63,441 bases of DNA from Oscillospiraceae bacterium (GCA_017395935.1 JAFQNL010000022.1:1-63441); one strand, 5' to 3'; positions 33,394 through 43,528 are shown, numbered from the stretch's first letter. Numbers and translations are program-made. The notes: generated by a model from the letters alone, not told the origin.

Positions 33394-36300
33394 TCAGGCA
33401 GGCTGATCCTCCCTCTCCCCTTCCGGGGACGCAGGTGAGTGAGTGGCCGTGCGCAGGTCTTCCAGATGGGCCAGGATCCGGTTCAGTTCCCGATCCCGGT
33501 CATCCCACCAATCCATGGTCCAGAGTCGGTGCGTCTCCCAGCCCAGACCGCGCAGAATACCAATCTGGGCATACTCCCGGTCCCGGGTAGTCCGTGCCTT
33601 CCAATAGCCCTCACCATCCAGCAGGATGGCCAGCAGATATCGGTCGGGTGCTTCCGGGTCGGCTACTGCCAGATCGATCCGGTAGGCCGAATGGCCCACA
33701 CCCAGACTGCACTGATATCCCTTTTCTTCCAGCGCAGCCGCTACCTCGCCGGCAATCCCGCCCTGAGGCAGCTGCCGGGCGGAAACCGCGTTAAGGGCAA
33801 GTTCCCTACCCTGAGCATATTCAAGGAAACGGCGCAGTTCGGCAACGCCCCGGGCACTGGTCCGGGAAAGGTCGATCTGCTCGGGATCCATAGAGGAGTA
33901 AACTACCATTTCCTGCCGGGCTCGGGTAACGGCCACGTTCAGTCGCCGCCAGCCGCCGTCCCGATTCAGCGGGCCGAAGTTCATCATAATCCGTCCATCC
34001 TGATCCGGTCCATAGCTTACCGAGAAGAGGATTACGTCTCGCTCATCACCCTGCACATTTTCCAGATTCTTGATAAAGAGCGGCTCCGGTCCTCCAAAGC
34101 ACCACGCTTCCAGTTCTCTGTCTGCTGCGCAGGCTTCTGCCAGAAGGTCTTCGATCAGATGCTGCTGAGAGATATTAAATGTGACCACACCAAGACTCTG
34201 TTCCCGACAGCCGGAATCCTTGGCCCGGCGGCGAATCTCTTCCAGAACCGCCTTGGCTTCCTCCCTGTTATACCGCCTGCCCGACCGCTCAAAGACGCCG
34301 TCCACCCGGACAAAGCTCACCTTAGAGATCCGGTCGTCAGCCGAGGGGAAGGTGTAGAGCCGGTTGTCGTAGAACTGGCTATTGCTGAAGGCAATCAGGC
34401 TCTCATGGCAGCTCCGGTAATGCCAGAGCAGATGAGCCTGCGGCATATTCAGAGCAAGGCAATCGTCCAGAATGCTCTCCAGATCTTCCAGATCCAGATT
34501 GTCCTCGTCCACCGTGCTGGTGGCAAAGAAGGCAGTGGGCGGCATCTGGTTGGGATCGCCTACGATGACCGCGTCCCGGCCCCGGGCCAGCGCGCCCACG
34601 GCCTTACAGGTAGGCAGCTGGGAAGCCTCGTCAAAGACAACCAAATCAAAGGGTTCCCGCTTTGGATCCAGATACTGGGCCGCAGAGATCGGGCTCATAA
34701 GCATACAGGGGGCCAGGCGAGGCAGCAGATCGGGAATCTGCTCAAAGAGAGATCGGATACTCTGTCCACGTCCACCGGAGCGGATGGCCTTTTGAAGAAT
34801 ATTGAGTTCAGAGCTCTGTGCTGCCTCCTTGGAGAAGTTGGGCAAGCGGGCGGCCAGCCGGCAGAAGATCTCCTTTTGGGTCAGTCGAGTATGTTCCTCG
34901 TCCATTCGGCGGAACTGCTCTATCTTTTCATTGAACAGGGGGCCGGAGAAGGCGGAGAGCACTTCGCTCTTATCAATGGCTCGCACCGCCAGCGTCCGGC
35001 AGAGCGTCTTTTGCCACGCAGGAATCACCGTCTCATGAGCCATACCGTTCTCATAAGCGTCAACTACCACTTCCAAACCATGGCTCCGGGCCTCTTGCGC
35101 CACCGCCTGATAGGCCATCCAAGCCTTCAGCTGCCCAAGATGGGCCGTGATCTGGCCGAGGCGGAGGTTTTCTCCCACAATATAGTTGGCATCCTCCGGA
35201 AGCTGTTCCAGACCCAGCAGACTGTAGACCTCCTCCTTCAGACTCTGAAGCTTTTCCCAGCTCTCAGTGAGCAGGCCGGAGGCGCGTCTGGCCTCGGCAG
35301 AGCCGGCGAAACGGATCCGGATATTCTCACCGTTCGGCAGCAGGGCAAAGCGAAGAGCGCTTTCCTTAGCTTTTCGGATCTTCTCTTCCAGCGCCTTCCA
35401 TCCCTGACCGCCATCTTCCAGCAGAGGGAGAATACTCTTTCCGTAGACCTTAAAGCCTTCCGTGGCCTTCTTCATCATCAGCTGCCAGGCTGCCAGATTA
35501 TTCAGGTGGCTGCCCAGCTCATGGCGCTCCAGATGTCCCTTGGCATGACCGGAAAGCTCTCTGGTCATTTCATTGAGTCCCATCATCTTGCCCAGTGCCC
35601 AGCGACTTTTCGTCTGCTGATATTGAGCCAGCAGAGCCTCACCCTCCAGTTGGAGGAAGGAGGGATGGAAGTTCTTGAGGAGATTTGCCTTCATCTGGTT
35701 GGCAGTCTGCAGATTCCGAAGCGTCTCCTGAAGCTTACGGAAATACTGCTCCAGATCTCTGGCCTGCGCCCAGTCACGGGGCAGTTCCTCCCAACACTTC
35801 AGCTCTTCAGCCAGAGCCGCCGACTGCTCAAAGTCTTTCAGCCGGTCTCCGGTTACGTGTTCAATCAGACGATCAAATTCCGCCTGAGCCCGCTGATGGT
35901 CCTCCATGGCATCGTAGTATTCTTTCAACAGCTCGGGCAGCTCCATGCGAAGCCGCTGGCTGTATTTCGAGCAGCCAACCATAAGCAGTGGGTGATCCTT
36001 GGGATGACCCACGCCCTGTCCGGCAGCTACCAGCCGTTCCAAAATCAGATTCTGTCGGCGCAGCGCCTCCCCATCCAGCTCCTCTGCCCCTTTAAGTCGG
36101 CCGGGCAGATCAAGGGCATGCTTAGCGCTTTCATAGCCGTCCAACAGCTGGAAAAGTGTCTTTCCGCAGGGGAGCTTCTGGTGCAGCGCCAGAACGTATT
36201 CATCCAGCTCTCCCCTCAAGTCCGCCAGTTGCTGGGCACGTTTCTGATATTCCTCCGGCGGCAAATCCCGGGTAACTTCGGTAGCCCGCTTAAGCTGCTC

Positions 36301-38556
36301 CAGCACATCCCGCTTCCGGGATTTATTGGAGTGGAGTTCCAGGCAGAAGGGGGCAAGTCCGATCGCGGACAGGCGGCGCTGGACCACTTCCAGCGCGGCC
36401 CTTTTCTCGGCCACAAAGAGAACTGTCCTTCCCTGAGCCAGCGCGTTGGCAATCAGGGCGGTAATGGTCTGGCTCTTGCCGGTGCCGGGAGGGCCATGGA
36501 GGACAAAGCTCTCTCCCCGGGCGGCCGCCTGAATCGCAAACAGCTGAGAGGCATCGGCCGGGATAGGAATCAGGGCCTGATCCTCGCTGACCTGTGCCGG
36601 CGGCGTCAGTTCCTCCGCCTCCCAAGTCAGGCGACCGGCCACCAGACTGGCCACAATTTTATTGCGCAGCAGCTCCTCTCCCCGGTTTCTCATATCATTC
36701 CACATGACAAACTGGGTAAAGGAGAAAATGCCCAGATAGGCAGACTCCAGAATATCCCATCGGTTCTGGCTCATGACCGCCTTACGCAGAAGGGTAAAGA
36801 CCTTTCGGGTGTCAATACCCCGCTTGTCCCGGGGCAAGGGATCCAGCCCGGTAACCGTGATATCGAAATCCTGCTTGAGCTTTTCCAGCATGGTGATATT
36901 GATCTGTGCTTCCTCGTCCCGGATCCGGATCTGATAGCTCTGATTGGCCCCTCTCCGGCTCACATCCACCGGGATAAGAATAATCGGGGCGTAACGGGCC
37001 TTTCCGTCTTTCTCTTTCTCGTACCATCGCAGCAGGCCCATAGCCAGGTAGAGCGTATTGGCGCCATTCTCTTCCAGAGAGGCACGGGCGGCTCGGAAGA
37101 GTTCCTTCATCGCCTTACCCAGTTCCTTCTCACTCAGCGCCGATCTCAGACGACTGTTTTCAAACTCAGATCGGAGAAGATCGGCAATCTCGTCCAGAGA
37201 ATGGAGGTTTTCAAAGCTGACCTCTTTGGCCGGCAGCATCCATTCACTGGGCCGATAGGTAATCAGCAGCTCTTTCCCGCTGGAGAGCACGTCTTCCAGT
37301 TCGTCCAGAGAATGGGCCAGCAGAGGGACCATATTCTTGCTCATACGCAGATTGATCAGCGCATTGCGCAGGCCCAGATCCAGAAGCTTTCTCTCCCATT
37401 GAGCCATTTTGGAAGCCGCCTCCGCTTTCAGCGTCTCATCCACCTCAAGACGCTGAGCAAGTTTCTCCGGCGCTCCGGTAAGCTCTTCCTCCGGGCGCTC
37501 CTGCTGGAAGATCTTCCAGCCCTCTTCGGTTGCTATCCGCTGAGGCAGAGGAGTGATCCGACTGAGCCGGGCACGGCGGATATCGACGATATATTCAATC
37601 GGCTCCTCTCCTACCAACTGGCGCTCTCCGGCCTTTCTGGCCTCGTCGAAGCTGATATTGCGGCCGGAAACCAGCGACGTGCACTCGCATACCGCCACCT
37701 CACCCACACCGCCGGCAAGGCGCTTGGTGAGCAGCGTACTGTCATACTGGACAGCCTCAAGGAAGGTCCGTGATTCCAACCAAAGACCTGCAAAGGCATG
37801 GCCGGACTTGATCACCACAAGCGGGTTCAAACCGCTGGCCTCCAGACAGGCGGCATACAGCAGAGTCAGTTCCAGACAGTTGCCCAGTTTTTTCTCCAGC
37901 ACGTCATTACAGAGTCTCACCCGCTGACCGCTGGTCTCAAAGCTGGCCGGGCTGACCGAGTAGACGATATTCTGCTCCTGCAGGGCAGCATAGATAGCTC
38001 CGGCCTGTCGGAGAACCACATCCGGGTCGCCGAAGAGATAGCCGGTCAGAGAGGGCTCTCCTCCCCACTGCTCCTGAAGCTGGGCAGCTCGAAGGAGGAT
38101 TGGCGCGATCGAGGGATGGTTGGGCGTAACAAAGCTGGCCAGCAGCTCTGGATAACAATTACTGCCCATCCACTCGTCAAACGCCAGCACTTCCACCTGC
38201 GCGCAGGCAGAGGACAGCTCCTGCTCTCCATCCATAAGACGAAAAGTCAGCTCTCCCCGGGTCTTCTCCGTCAGCCCAGCCAGCCAGCTTCCATCCAGCC
38301 GCAGATCCAGATCCCGGACATCAAACCGGCTGTCGGCCGGGATACGGTCTATGGTCTGCTTTGCCTCCCGGCAGAAGGGAGGCTGAGCGGAAACCGTAAG
38401 GGTAAGACCATTCCGCTCTTCTCCCCCGCTGTTATCCAACACCAGAGAGCGAAGCAAAGGCAGACGGTTCTGCTCCAGAGCGTAGTTTACCACAGGCAGC
38501 AGATCGGCCAGAATAGCCGGAGCACAATTAAGCTTGTCAGTTTTGTCGGGAGTCAT
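33394..38556 (-). CDS. Large superfamily 1 helicase (DUF4011 type) with C-terminal nuclease-like domain
   Basis: A 1720-residue protein. Residues ~215-270 (GNCLELTLLYAACLEASGLNP ... IKSGHAFAGLWLES) look like a transglutaminase core with its Cys and His. A DUF4011-like region follows (KLLDLGLRNALINLRMSKN, near 390-410). Walker A is HGPPGTGKSQTITALIANAL (near 690), Walker B VVFDEASQLPT (near 1305), motif III GDPNQMPPT, motif IV WHYRSCHESLIAFSN, motif V VQGDERDVILFSVSYG and motif VI VTRARQEMVVYSS. The last ~100 residues (YRIDLAVADP ... LLAILLDGEGYW ... LGWETHRLWTMDWW) fit the Vsr/MTES_1575-type endonuclease fold. COG1112-type proteins like this occur in phage-defence islands, but no partner gene is present here. 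Confidence 0.85.
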   Translation of the reverse strand: MTPDKTDKLNCAPAILADLLPVVNYALEQNRLPLLRSLVLDNSGGEERNGLTLTVSAQPPFCREAKQTIDRIPADSRFDVRDLDLRLDGSWLAGLTEKTRGELTFRLMDGEQELSSACAQVEVLAFDEWMGSNCYPELLASFVTPNHPSIAPILLRAAQLQEQWGGEPSLTGYLFGDPDVVLRQAGAIYAALQEQNIVYSVSPASFETSGQRVRLCNDVLEKKLGNCLELTLLYAACLEASGLNPLVVIKSGHAFAGLWLESRTFLEAVQYDSTLLTKRLAGGVGEVAVCECTSLVSGRNISFDEARKAGERQLVGEEPIEYIVDIRRARLSRITPLPQRIATEEGWKIFQQERPEEELTGAPEKLAQRLEVDETLKAEAASKMAQWERKLLDLGLRNALINLRMSKNMVPLLAHSLDELEDVLSSGKELLITYRPSEWMLPAKEVSFENLHSLDEIADLLRSEFENSRLRSALSEKELGKAMKELFRAARASLEENGANTLYLAMGLLRWYEKEKDGKARYAPIILIPVDVSRRGANQSYQIRIRDEEAQINITMLEKLKQDFDITVTGLDPLPRDKRGIDTRKVFTLLRKAVMSQNRWDILESAYLGIFSFTQFVMWNDMRNRGEELLRNKIVASLVAGRLTWEAEELTPPAQVSEDQALIPIPADASQLFAIQAAARGESFVLHGPPGTGKSQTITALIANALAQGRTVLFVAEKRAALEVVQRRLSAIGLAPFCLELHSNKSRKRDVLEQLKRATEVTRDLPPEEYQKRAQQLADLRGELDEYVLALHQKLPCGKTLFQLLDGYESAKHALDLPGRLKGAEELDGEALRRQNLILERLVAAGQGVGHPKDHPLLMVGCSKYSQRLRMELPELLKEYYDAMEDHQRAQAEFDRLIEHVTGDRLKDFEQSAALAEELKCWEELPRDWAQARDLEQYFRKLQETLRNLQTANQMKANLLKNFHPSFLQLEGEALLAQYQQTKSRWALGKMMGLNEMTRELSGHAKGHLERHELGSHLNNLAAWQLMMKKATEGFKVYGKSILPLLEDGGQGWKALEEKIRKAKESALRFALLPNGENIRIRFAGSAEARRASGLLTESWEKLQSLKEEVYSLLGLEQLPEDANYIVGENLRLGQITAHLGQLKAWMAYQAVAQEARSHGLEVVVDAYENGMAHETVIPAWQKTLCRTLAVRAIDKSEVLSAFSGPLFNEKIEQFRRMDEEHTRLTQKEIFCRLAARLPNFSKEAAQSSELNILQKAIRSGGRGQSIRSLFEQIPDLLPRLAPCMLMSPISAAQYLDPKREPFDLVVFDEASQLPTCKAVGALARGRDAVIVGDPNQMPPTAFFATSTVDEDNLDLEDLESILDDCLALNMPQAHLLWHYRSCHESLIAFSNSQFYDNRLYTFPSADDRISKVSFVRVDGVFERSGRRYNREEAKAVLEEIRRRAKDSGCREQSLGVVTFNISQQHLIEDLLAEACAADRELEAWCFGGPEPLFIKNLENVQGDERDVILFSVSYGPDQDGRIMMNFGPLNRDGGWRRLNVAVTRARQEMVVYSSMDPEQIDLSRTSARGVAELRRFLEYAQGRELALNAVSARQLPQGGIAGEVAAALEEKGYQCSLGVGHSAYRIDLAVADPEAPDRYLLAILLDGEGYWKARTTRDREYAQIGILRGLGWETHRLWTMDWWDDRDRELNRILAHLEDLRTATHSPASPEGEREDQPA

Positions 38557-38591
38557 AGGGCATCCTCCTGATTTGCAGTCTAATTTATCTT

Positions 38592-38620
38592 AGGATACAA
38601 TATTAACCGATCGTTTTCAA
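38592..38620 (-). promoter_or_regulatory. Promoter of the large helicase gene
   Basis: Minus strand -35 TTGAAA (38615-38620), 17-bp spacer, -10 TATCCT (38592-38597), 35 bases ahead of the ATG. Confidence 0.68.
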
Positions 38621-38649
38621 TCTTTTAGAACTATCTCTGTCAAAAAAGC

Positions 38650-38675
38650 AGCCCTGACGCTGACGCGTCAGGGCT
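38650..38675 (-). terminator. Terminator of the leucine-rich repeat gene
   Basis: Ten-bp stem (38650-38659 with 38666-38675), followed on the minus strand by GCTTTTTTG. Confidence 0.85.
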
Positions 38676-38687
38676 ATTGCTGTCCGT

Positions 38688-40523
38688 TTAAGGTTCCAAA
38701 GCTTCAAATCGAAGGCCAAGACGGGACGCGCATTTCTCAGCAAGTCCATTGTCCTGTCCACGCAGGATCATAGGCCGGCTGTCGCCCTCATGCCAGGGCA
38801 GCGCGTCGGCGGCCAAGTAGGCCAGATCACCAGCCAGCGTGACCTCAGTCAGATCCACATAGGGGGCAATGGGGCCATAGATCCGGGTAACTGTAGAAGG
38901 TATAGAGATGGTGGTCATCTCGTGGCAGTTTGCAAAGGCCTCCCGTCCAAGATAGATCAGTCCTTCCGGCAGGTTCAGCGGCATCAGACTGACACACTGA
39001 GCAAACGCTCGGTCTCCCAGGTAGGTAAGCTGGCTGCTGTCAGACAGACGGACAGAAGAGATACCCGCGAAGAGAAAGGCCTCCGGCTCAATGGTGACCA
39101 CACTGTCAGGCAGCGCCACTCGCTGGGTACGGACATTGTAGTAGAAGGCATAGCTGCCTATGGTAGTAACCCCCCTGGGAACTGTAAGGTCCCGTTCCCG
39201 TCCCGCCGGGCAGCAAATGAGAGTGGATCCATCGGCAGAATAAAGCACGCCGTCCTCACTTTTTAGTGTGGGGTGATTCTCATCCACAGTTATGGAGCGG
39301 AGTCCAAAAGTATCCAGGAAGGTCCGGGCATCGGCATTGGTCACCGAGGCGGGGATATGGATGGTGGTAATGCCCACTGTCTCGCCAAAGACACTCTTGC
39401 CAATGGTAGTCAGCTTATCCGGCAGAGTGAGATCGGTAAGTTTATCGCAGAGCTGAAAGGCGTAGTCTTCAATCACAGTGACGCTCTGAGGAATGCTCAG
39501 CTCAGACAGCCGCCGACAGCCCCAGAGAACGCCCTCCCGCAGACGGGTAATCCCCTCAGGAAAAAGAACTTCCCGCAGATTATCACACTCATAAAAGGCA
39601 TAGGCTCCTACGGAGCGGGTCCGGGAGGAAAACTGAATATTACGCAGATAGTCACAGCCGGCAAAAGCGTATTCACCGATCACAGTACAGTTCTCCGGGA
39701 GATAGAGCTTCCACAACTCACCGTTGCCGGCGAAGGCATAGGGCCCGATTTGACGAACGCTGGCAGGAAGGGTCAACTCCTCCTGCTGACCCTGATAGGC
39801 CACCAGAATACCGTTGACCATGGGAAACTCCCCCTGCTCGGCCAGCCATGCCGTTCCGGCAAAGGCTTCGCCGCCCACATAGGTGATTCCGGCGGGGAAG
39901 AGAATATCGCTGACCTGAGGACTGTCGGCAAAACATCTGCGGCCAATGGCGGTAATGCCGCTGGGAATGGTCACTGCCGTATCAGAGCCCAGATAGCGCA
40001 GCAGCGTATGGTCGCTGGCAATGAAATCAGTCTGATTATCCAGATAAGCTGTTCCGTCCAGCGCGTTCCCGGCCAGATAGGTCAGACTATCCGGCAGCCA
40101 GAGCTGACGCAGTGCGGAGCAGGAGGCAAAGGCTCCCTCCTCCACCGTCCGGACCCCTTCCGGTATTAGCAGCTGCGCCAACGATACGCAGCCGGCAAAG
40201 GCTTCACGGCCAATATGGTCCAGCGAGGAAGGCAGCATCACTTCAGACAAGTCAGCACAGCCGGCAAAGGCACGGAAGCCGATCGAGGTAATCCCCTCCC
40301 CAACTATGATCCGGCGAACGGGAAGCTCTCGCCCCCTTTCCTCCCAGCGCCACTGCTCCAGATCACCTGAGCCGTAGACGTTGAGCGTTCCGTCCTGCTC
40401 CAGAGAAAATCGGATGGTATCCGTACATTTTCCCGACAGAAGCAGGTTTTCTCCCCGGGCAGAGACGGGACTGACAAAGAGCAGCAGTACCAGCACGAGG
40501 GCGAAGATCCGTTTCATTGTCAT
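38688..40523 (-). CDS. Secreted BspA-like leucine-rich repeat protein
   Basis: A 611-residue protein with a signal peptide (MKRIFALVLVLLLFVSPVSARG, cut near residue 24) and then about twenty LRR_5 repeats of the BspA type, recognised by recurring I-x-x-I-G-x-x-A-F-x-x-C phrases such as SIGFRAFAGCADLSEVMLP and HIGREAFAGCVSLAQLLIP. No LPxTG motif, SLH domain or membrane anchor is seen at the C-terminus, so it is probably released or held non-covalently. Such proteins bind host or community surface ligands in gut and oral bacteria. The ATG at 40523 is 7 bases from GGAGG. It is monocistronic. Confidence 0.92.
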   Translation of the reverse strand: MTMKRIFALVLVLLLFVSPVSARGENLLLSGKCTDTIRFSLEQDGTLNVYGSGDLEQWRWEERGRELPVRRIIVGEGITSIGFRAFAGCADLSEVMLPSSLDHIGREAFAGCVSLAQLLIPEGVRTVEEGAFASCSALRQLWLPDSLTYLAGNALDGTAYLDNQTDFIASDHTLLRYLGSDTAVTIPSGITAIGRRCFADSPQVSDILFPAGITYVGGEAFAGTAWLAEQGEFPMVNGILVAYQGQQEELTLPASVRQIGPYAFAGNGELWKLYLPENCTVIGEYAFAGCDYLRNIQFSSRTRSVGAYAFYECDNLREVLFPEGITRLREGVLWGCRRLSELSIPQSVTVIEDYAFQLCDKLTDLTLPDKLTTIGKSVFGETVGITTIHIPASVTNADARTFLDTFGLRSITVDENHPTLKSEDGVLYSADGSTLICCPAGRERDLTVPRGVTTIGSYAFYYNVRTQRVALPDSVVTIEPEAFLFAGISSVRLSDSSQLTYLGDRAFAQCVSLMPLNLPEGLIYLGREAFANCHEMTTISIPSTVTRIYGPIAPYVDLTEVTLAGDLAYLAADALPWHEGDSRPMILRGQDNGLAEKCASRLGLRFEALEP

Positions 40524-40809
40524 ACATCTCCCTCCTTACCCATATTTTTTCTCATTTTACTACATTTTGACCTGTTTTGTCCAGTATTTTTAGCGTTTTG
40601 TTATCCGTTTCAGAGCAAAAAGTCCTCTTCTCACCTGAAATAACCGTCAGGAGGGGCGATTTGACTACTTTACTCATTCCAACTGGCGGCAGGACAATCT
40701 CCCTTTCGGCCATGGAGGATGATCTTCCTCTGCTTAACCGATTCCTACTGGAAAATCCCTGCCGAATCAGCTATAATCAGACCATATCACCGGCAAGGAG
40801 CAAGCGGAT

Positions 40810-41313
40810 ATGTACGATGAACTGACAAAGAATGATCTGGAACAGATGCAGAAGGAGTTAGACTGGCGGCGGATCCAGCTGCGGCCCCAGCTTTTGGAAG
40901 AGGTCAAGACAGCCCGTGCCTTTGGCGATCTGAGCGAAAACTTTGAATACAAGGCGGCAAAGCAGGATAAGAACAAGAACGAGAGCCGGATTCGGTATCT
41001 GGAGAATATGATCCGGACAGCCCGGGTCATTGACGAGCGTTCAGAAGAGGGCGTTGTCGGTATGTTTGACAAGGTCACAGTCTGGTTCGAAGAGGACGAG
41101 GAGGAAGATACCTTTCAAATCGTCACAACGGTTAAAGAGGACGCGCTGAAGAATCGGATCAGCAACCGTTCCCCCGCCGGAAAGGCCATGCTGGGACATC
41201 GGGTGGGCGACCGGGTGATGGTGACAGTGAATGAGCACTACAGCTATCCTCTGATCATCCGGGCCATTGAAAAGTGCCGGGACGACGGTTCCATTGAAAT
41301 CAGTTCTTACTAA
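40810..41313 (+). CDS. GreA/GreB-family transcript cleavage factor
   Basis: A 167-residue protein. The N-terminal coiled-coil is LTKNDLEQMQKELDWRR ... TARAFGDLSENFEYKAAKQDKNKNESRIRYLENMIRTARVI, with the acidic tip residues (Gly-Asp-Leu-Ser-Glu-Asn) that enter RNA polymerase. The C-terminal FKBP-like domain ends with RSPAGKAMLGHRVGDRVMVTVN. It rescues backtracked polymerase by stimulating transcript cleavage. It is slightly longer than Escherichia GreA (158) and has an acidic EEDEEEDT loop. A TATAAT at 40772-40777 is a probable -10 with a weak TGGAAA at -35. Since many clostridia carry more than one Gre protein, I leave the symbol open. Confidence 0.9.
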   Translation: MYDELTKNDLEQMQKELDWRRIQLRPQLLEEVKTARAFGDLSENFEYKAAKQDKNKNESRIRYLENMIRTARVIDERSEEGVVGMFDKVTVWFEEDEEEDTFQIVTTVKEDALKNRISNRSPAGKAMLGHRVGDRVMVTVNEHYSYPLIIRAIEKCRDDGSIEISSY

Positions 41314-41319
41314 GCAGAA

Positions 41320-41353
41320 ACAGGAGGAGGGTATTCCGATACCCTCCTCCTGT
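41320..41353. terminator. Bidirectional terminator between the Gre factor and tex
   Basis: Fourteen-bp perfect stem (41320-41333 with 41340-41353), T-run on the plus side. Confidence 0.9.
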
Positions 41354-41356
41354 TTT

Positions 41357-43528
41357 TTATTCCTTCACCTGCTTCATGGACAAGGAGATACGCTTTTTAT
41401 TCACATCCACGTCCAGTACAACCACCCGGACCACATCGCCCACCCGGACCGCCTCACTGGGATGGCGGATGAACTTGTCCGAAATCTGGCTCACATGGAC
41501 CAGGCCGTCCTGATGGACGCCGATATCTACAAAGGCTCCAAAGTCGATCACATTGCGCACGGTTCCTGAGAGGATCATGCCCGGCTTCAAATCCTTCATC
41601 TCCAGTACGTCAGTCCGGAGAATGGGCTTAGGCAGTTCATCTCGGGGATCACGGCCCGGCTTGAGCAGTTCCTTGACGATATCCACCAACGTGGCAGCCC
41701 CTGCTCCGCAATAGGCTTCAGCCTCTTTGACCTTCAGCCGGCTGAACCGGGGAATCAGCTGGGACAGTTCACCCCGCTCCACGTCCTCTATCCGGTAATC
41801 ACAGAGCTCCAGCAGTTTCTTAGCTGCCGGGTAACTCTCCGGATGAACGCCGGTATGGTCCAGAATATCATCGCTCTCCGGGACACGAAGGAAACCGGCG
41901 CACTGCTGAAATGCCTTGGGGCCCAAACGGGGGACTTTCTTCAGTTCATTCCGGCTGGTAAAAGCACCGTTGGCTTCCCGGTAGGCCACAATATTTTTGG
42001 CCGTCACCGCATTGAGTCCGGCCACCCGCTGAAGCAGCGAGGCCGAGGCGGTATTCACATCCACGCCCACAGCGTTGACACAGTCCTCCACCACGCCGGA
42101 GAGGGCCTCATCCAGACGGGCCTGAGGCATATCGTGCTGATACTGGCCGACGCCGATGGCTTTGGGGTCAATTTTAACCAGCTCAGCCAGAGGATCCTGA
42201 AGGCGGCGGGCAATAGAGACGGCGCTTCTGAGGTTGACGTCATACTGAGGAAACTCCTCGGCAGCCAGCTTGGATGCGGAGTAGACGCTGGCTCCGGCCT
42301 CATTGACCATCATATAGCTCACCTTGCCTGCCATGGAAGTTCCGGCCAGCGACTGGATCAGCTCCACTGCCATAGCCTCCGTTTCCCGGGAGGCAGTGCC
42401 GTTACCAATGGCCAGATGACGAACACGATATTTCAGGATCAGTTTTTTCAGCTCGGCAATGGCCTCCTGCTTCCGGCGCTGGCCGAATGTGGGATAGACC
42501 ACGGTGGTATCAAGTACCTTTCCGGTCCCATCCACCACGGCGATCTTGCAGCCATGGGAATAGCCGGGATCAAGACCCATAGTGACAGCACCCTTTACCG
42601 GCGGCTGCATAAGCAGAGGGCGGAGATTGAGAGCAAACATTCGAATAGCTCCCTCGCTGGCCGTTTCCGTCAAGCCAGCTCTCACCTCCCGCTCCAGAGA
42701 GGGGAAAATAAGCCGCCCGTAGCTATCTTCAGCGGCAGCGCGGACAAAGTCGGTGCATTTACCCCGGCCGGAGAGAACCTCGCGGCCAATGTCGTTCATG
42801 GCCAGATCCCGATCCAGATCCAGCCCCACTTTCAGATAGCCCTCCTTCTCTCCCCGATTGATGGCCAGCACCTGATGGCCCTGCATCCGGTTTACCGGCT
42901 GGCGGAAGGAGTAATACAGGCTATAGACGCTGTCCTCGTCAGACTTGGCAGCCTCAGTACCCACTCTGCCCTGTTTGCCCGCTGTATCACGAAGTCTGGC
43001 CCGGACAGCGGCATTGTCGCTGATGGCCTCGGCGATTACATCGCTGGCCCCTTGAAGCGCGGTGTCAACATCAGGCACCTCCTTCTCCGGGTCCACAAAG
43101 TCCTTTGCCAGCTGGGCAGGGTCCAGGTCACGATTCTGCTCCAGAATCCGAAGGGCCAGCGGCTCCAGTCCCCGCTCCTTTGCCACGGTGGCGCGGGTAC
43201 GGCGCTTGAGCTTATAGGGGCGGTAGATATCCTCCACAGCCGTCTGGGTCAGCGCGCTGTCAATGGCTGTTTCCAGTTCCGGGGTAAGCTTGCCCTGATT
43301 TTCAATCGAGCGTTTAACCTCCATCTTTCTGGTCTCAAGAGCCCGGAGGCTATTCAGCCGGTCGGCCAGTTCACGGAGCTTTGTATCGTCCATACCGCCA
43401 TGGGCTTCCTTCCGGTAGCGGGCAATAAATGGAATGGTATTTCCCTCATCCAGCAGCACAATAACATTTCGAACGTGCTCTTCCGGGAGAGACAGCTCGG
43501 CAGCAAGGCGCTTAATCATCGTATCCAT
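41357..43528 (-). CDS. tex: Tex-like S1 RNA-binding protein
   Basis: A 723-residue protein with the Tex order: N-terminal helical region with VDEGNTIPFIARYRKEAHGGMDDTKLRELADRL, a YqgF/RNase H-like domain (MGLDPGYSHGCKIAVVDGTGKVLDTTVVYP, near residue 325), helix-hairpin-helix motifs (LNAVTAKNIVAYREANGAF and a second near DDILDHTG), and a C-terminal S1 domain (LKPGMILSGTVRNVIDFGAFVDIGVHQDGLVHVSQIS). It binds nucleic acid and is linked with transcription. The ATG at 43528 has AAAAGGAG upstream, with a promoter at 43570-43597. Confidence 0.95.
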   Translation of the reverse strand: MDTMIKRLAAELSLPEEHVRNVIVLLDEGNTIPFIARYRKEAHGGMDDTKLRELADRLNSLRALETRKMEVKRSIENQGKLTPELETAIDSALTQTAVEDIYRPYKLKRRTRATVAKERGLEPLALRILEQNRDLDPAQLAKDFVDPEKEVPDVDTALQGASDVIAEAISDNAAVRARLRDTAGKQGRVGTEAAKSDEDSVYSLYYSFRQPVNRMQGHQVLAINRGEKEGYLKVGLDLDRDLAMNDIGREVLSGRGKCTDFVRAAAEDSYGRLIFPSLEREVRAGLTETASEGAIRMFALNLRPLLMQPPVKGAVTMGLDPGYSHGCKIAVVDGTGKVLDTTVVYPTFGQRRKQEAIAELKKLILKYRVRHLAIGNGTASRETEAMAVELIQSLAGTSMAGKVSYMMVNEAGASVYSASKLAAEEFPQYDVNLRSAVSIARRLQDPLAELVKIDPKAIGVGQYQHDMPQARLDEALSGVVEDCVNAVGVDVNTASASLLQRVAGLNAVTAKNIVAYREANGAFTSRNELKKVPRLGPKAFQQCAGFLRVPESDDILDHTGVHPESYPAAKKLLELCDYRIEDVERGELSQLIPRFSRLKVKEAEAYCGAGAATLVDIVKELLKPGRDPRDELPKPILRTDVLEMKDLKPGMILSGTVRNVIDFGAFVDIGVHQDGLVHVSQISDKFIRHPSEAVRVGDVVRVVVLDVDVNKKRISLSMKQVKE

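Noticed and set aside
33439-37773. A 1444-codon plus-strand open frame
   Set aside because: Antisense shadow of the helicase gene, caused by high third-position GC; no family features.
40577-40825. An 82-codon ORF upstream of the Gre factor
   Set aside because: No usable ribosome site, and it overlaps the Gre start in another frame. It has no recognised features.
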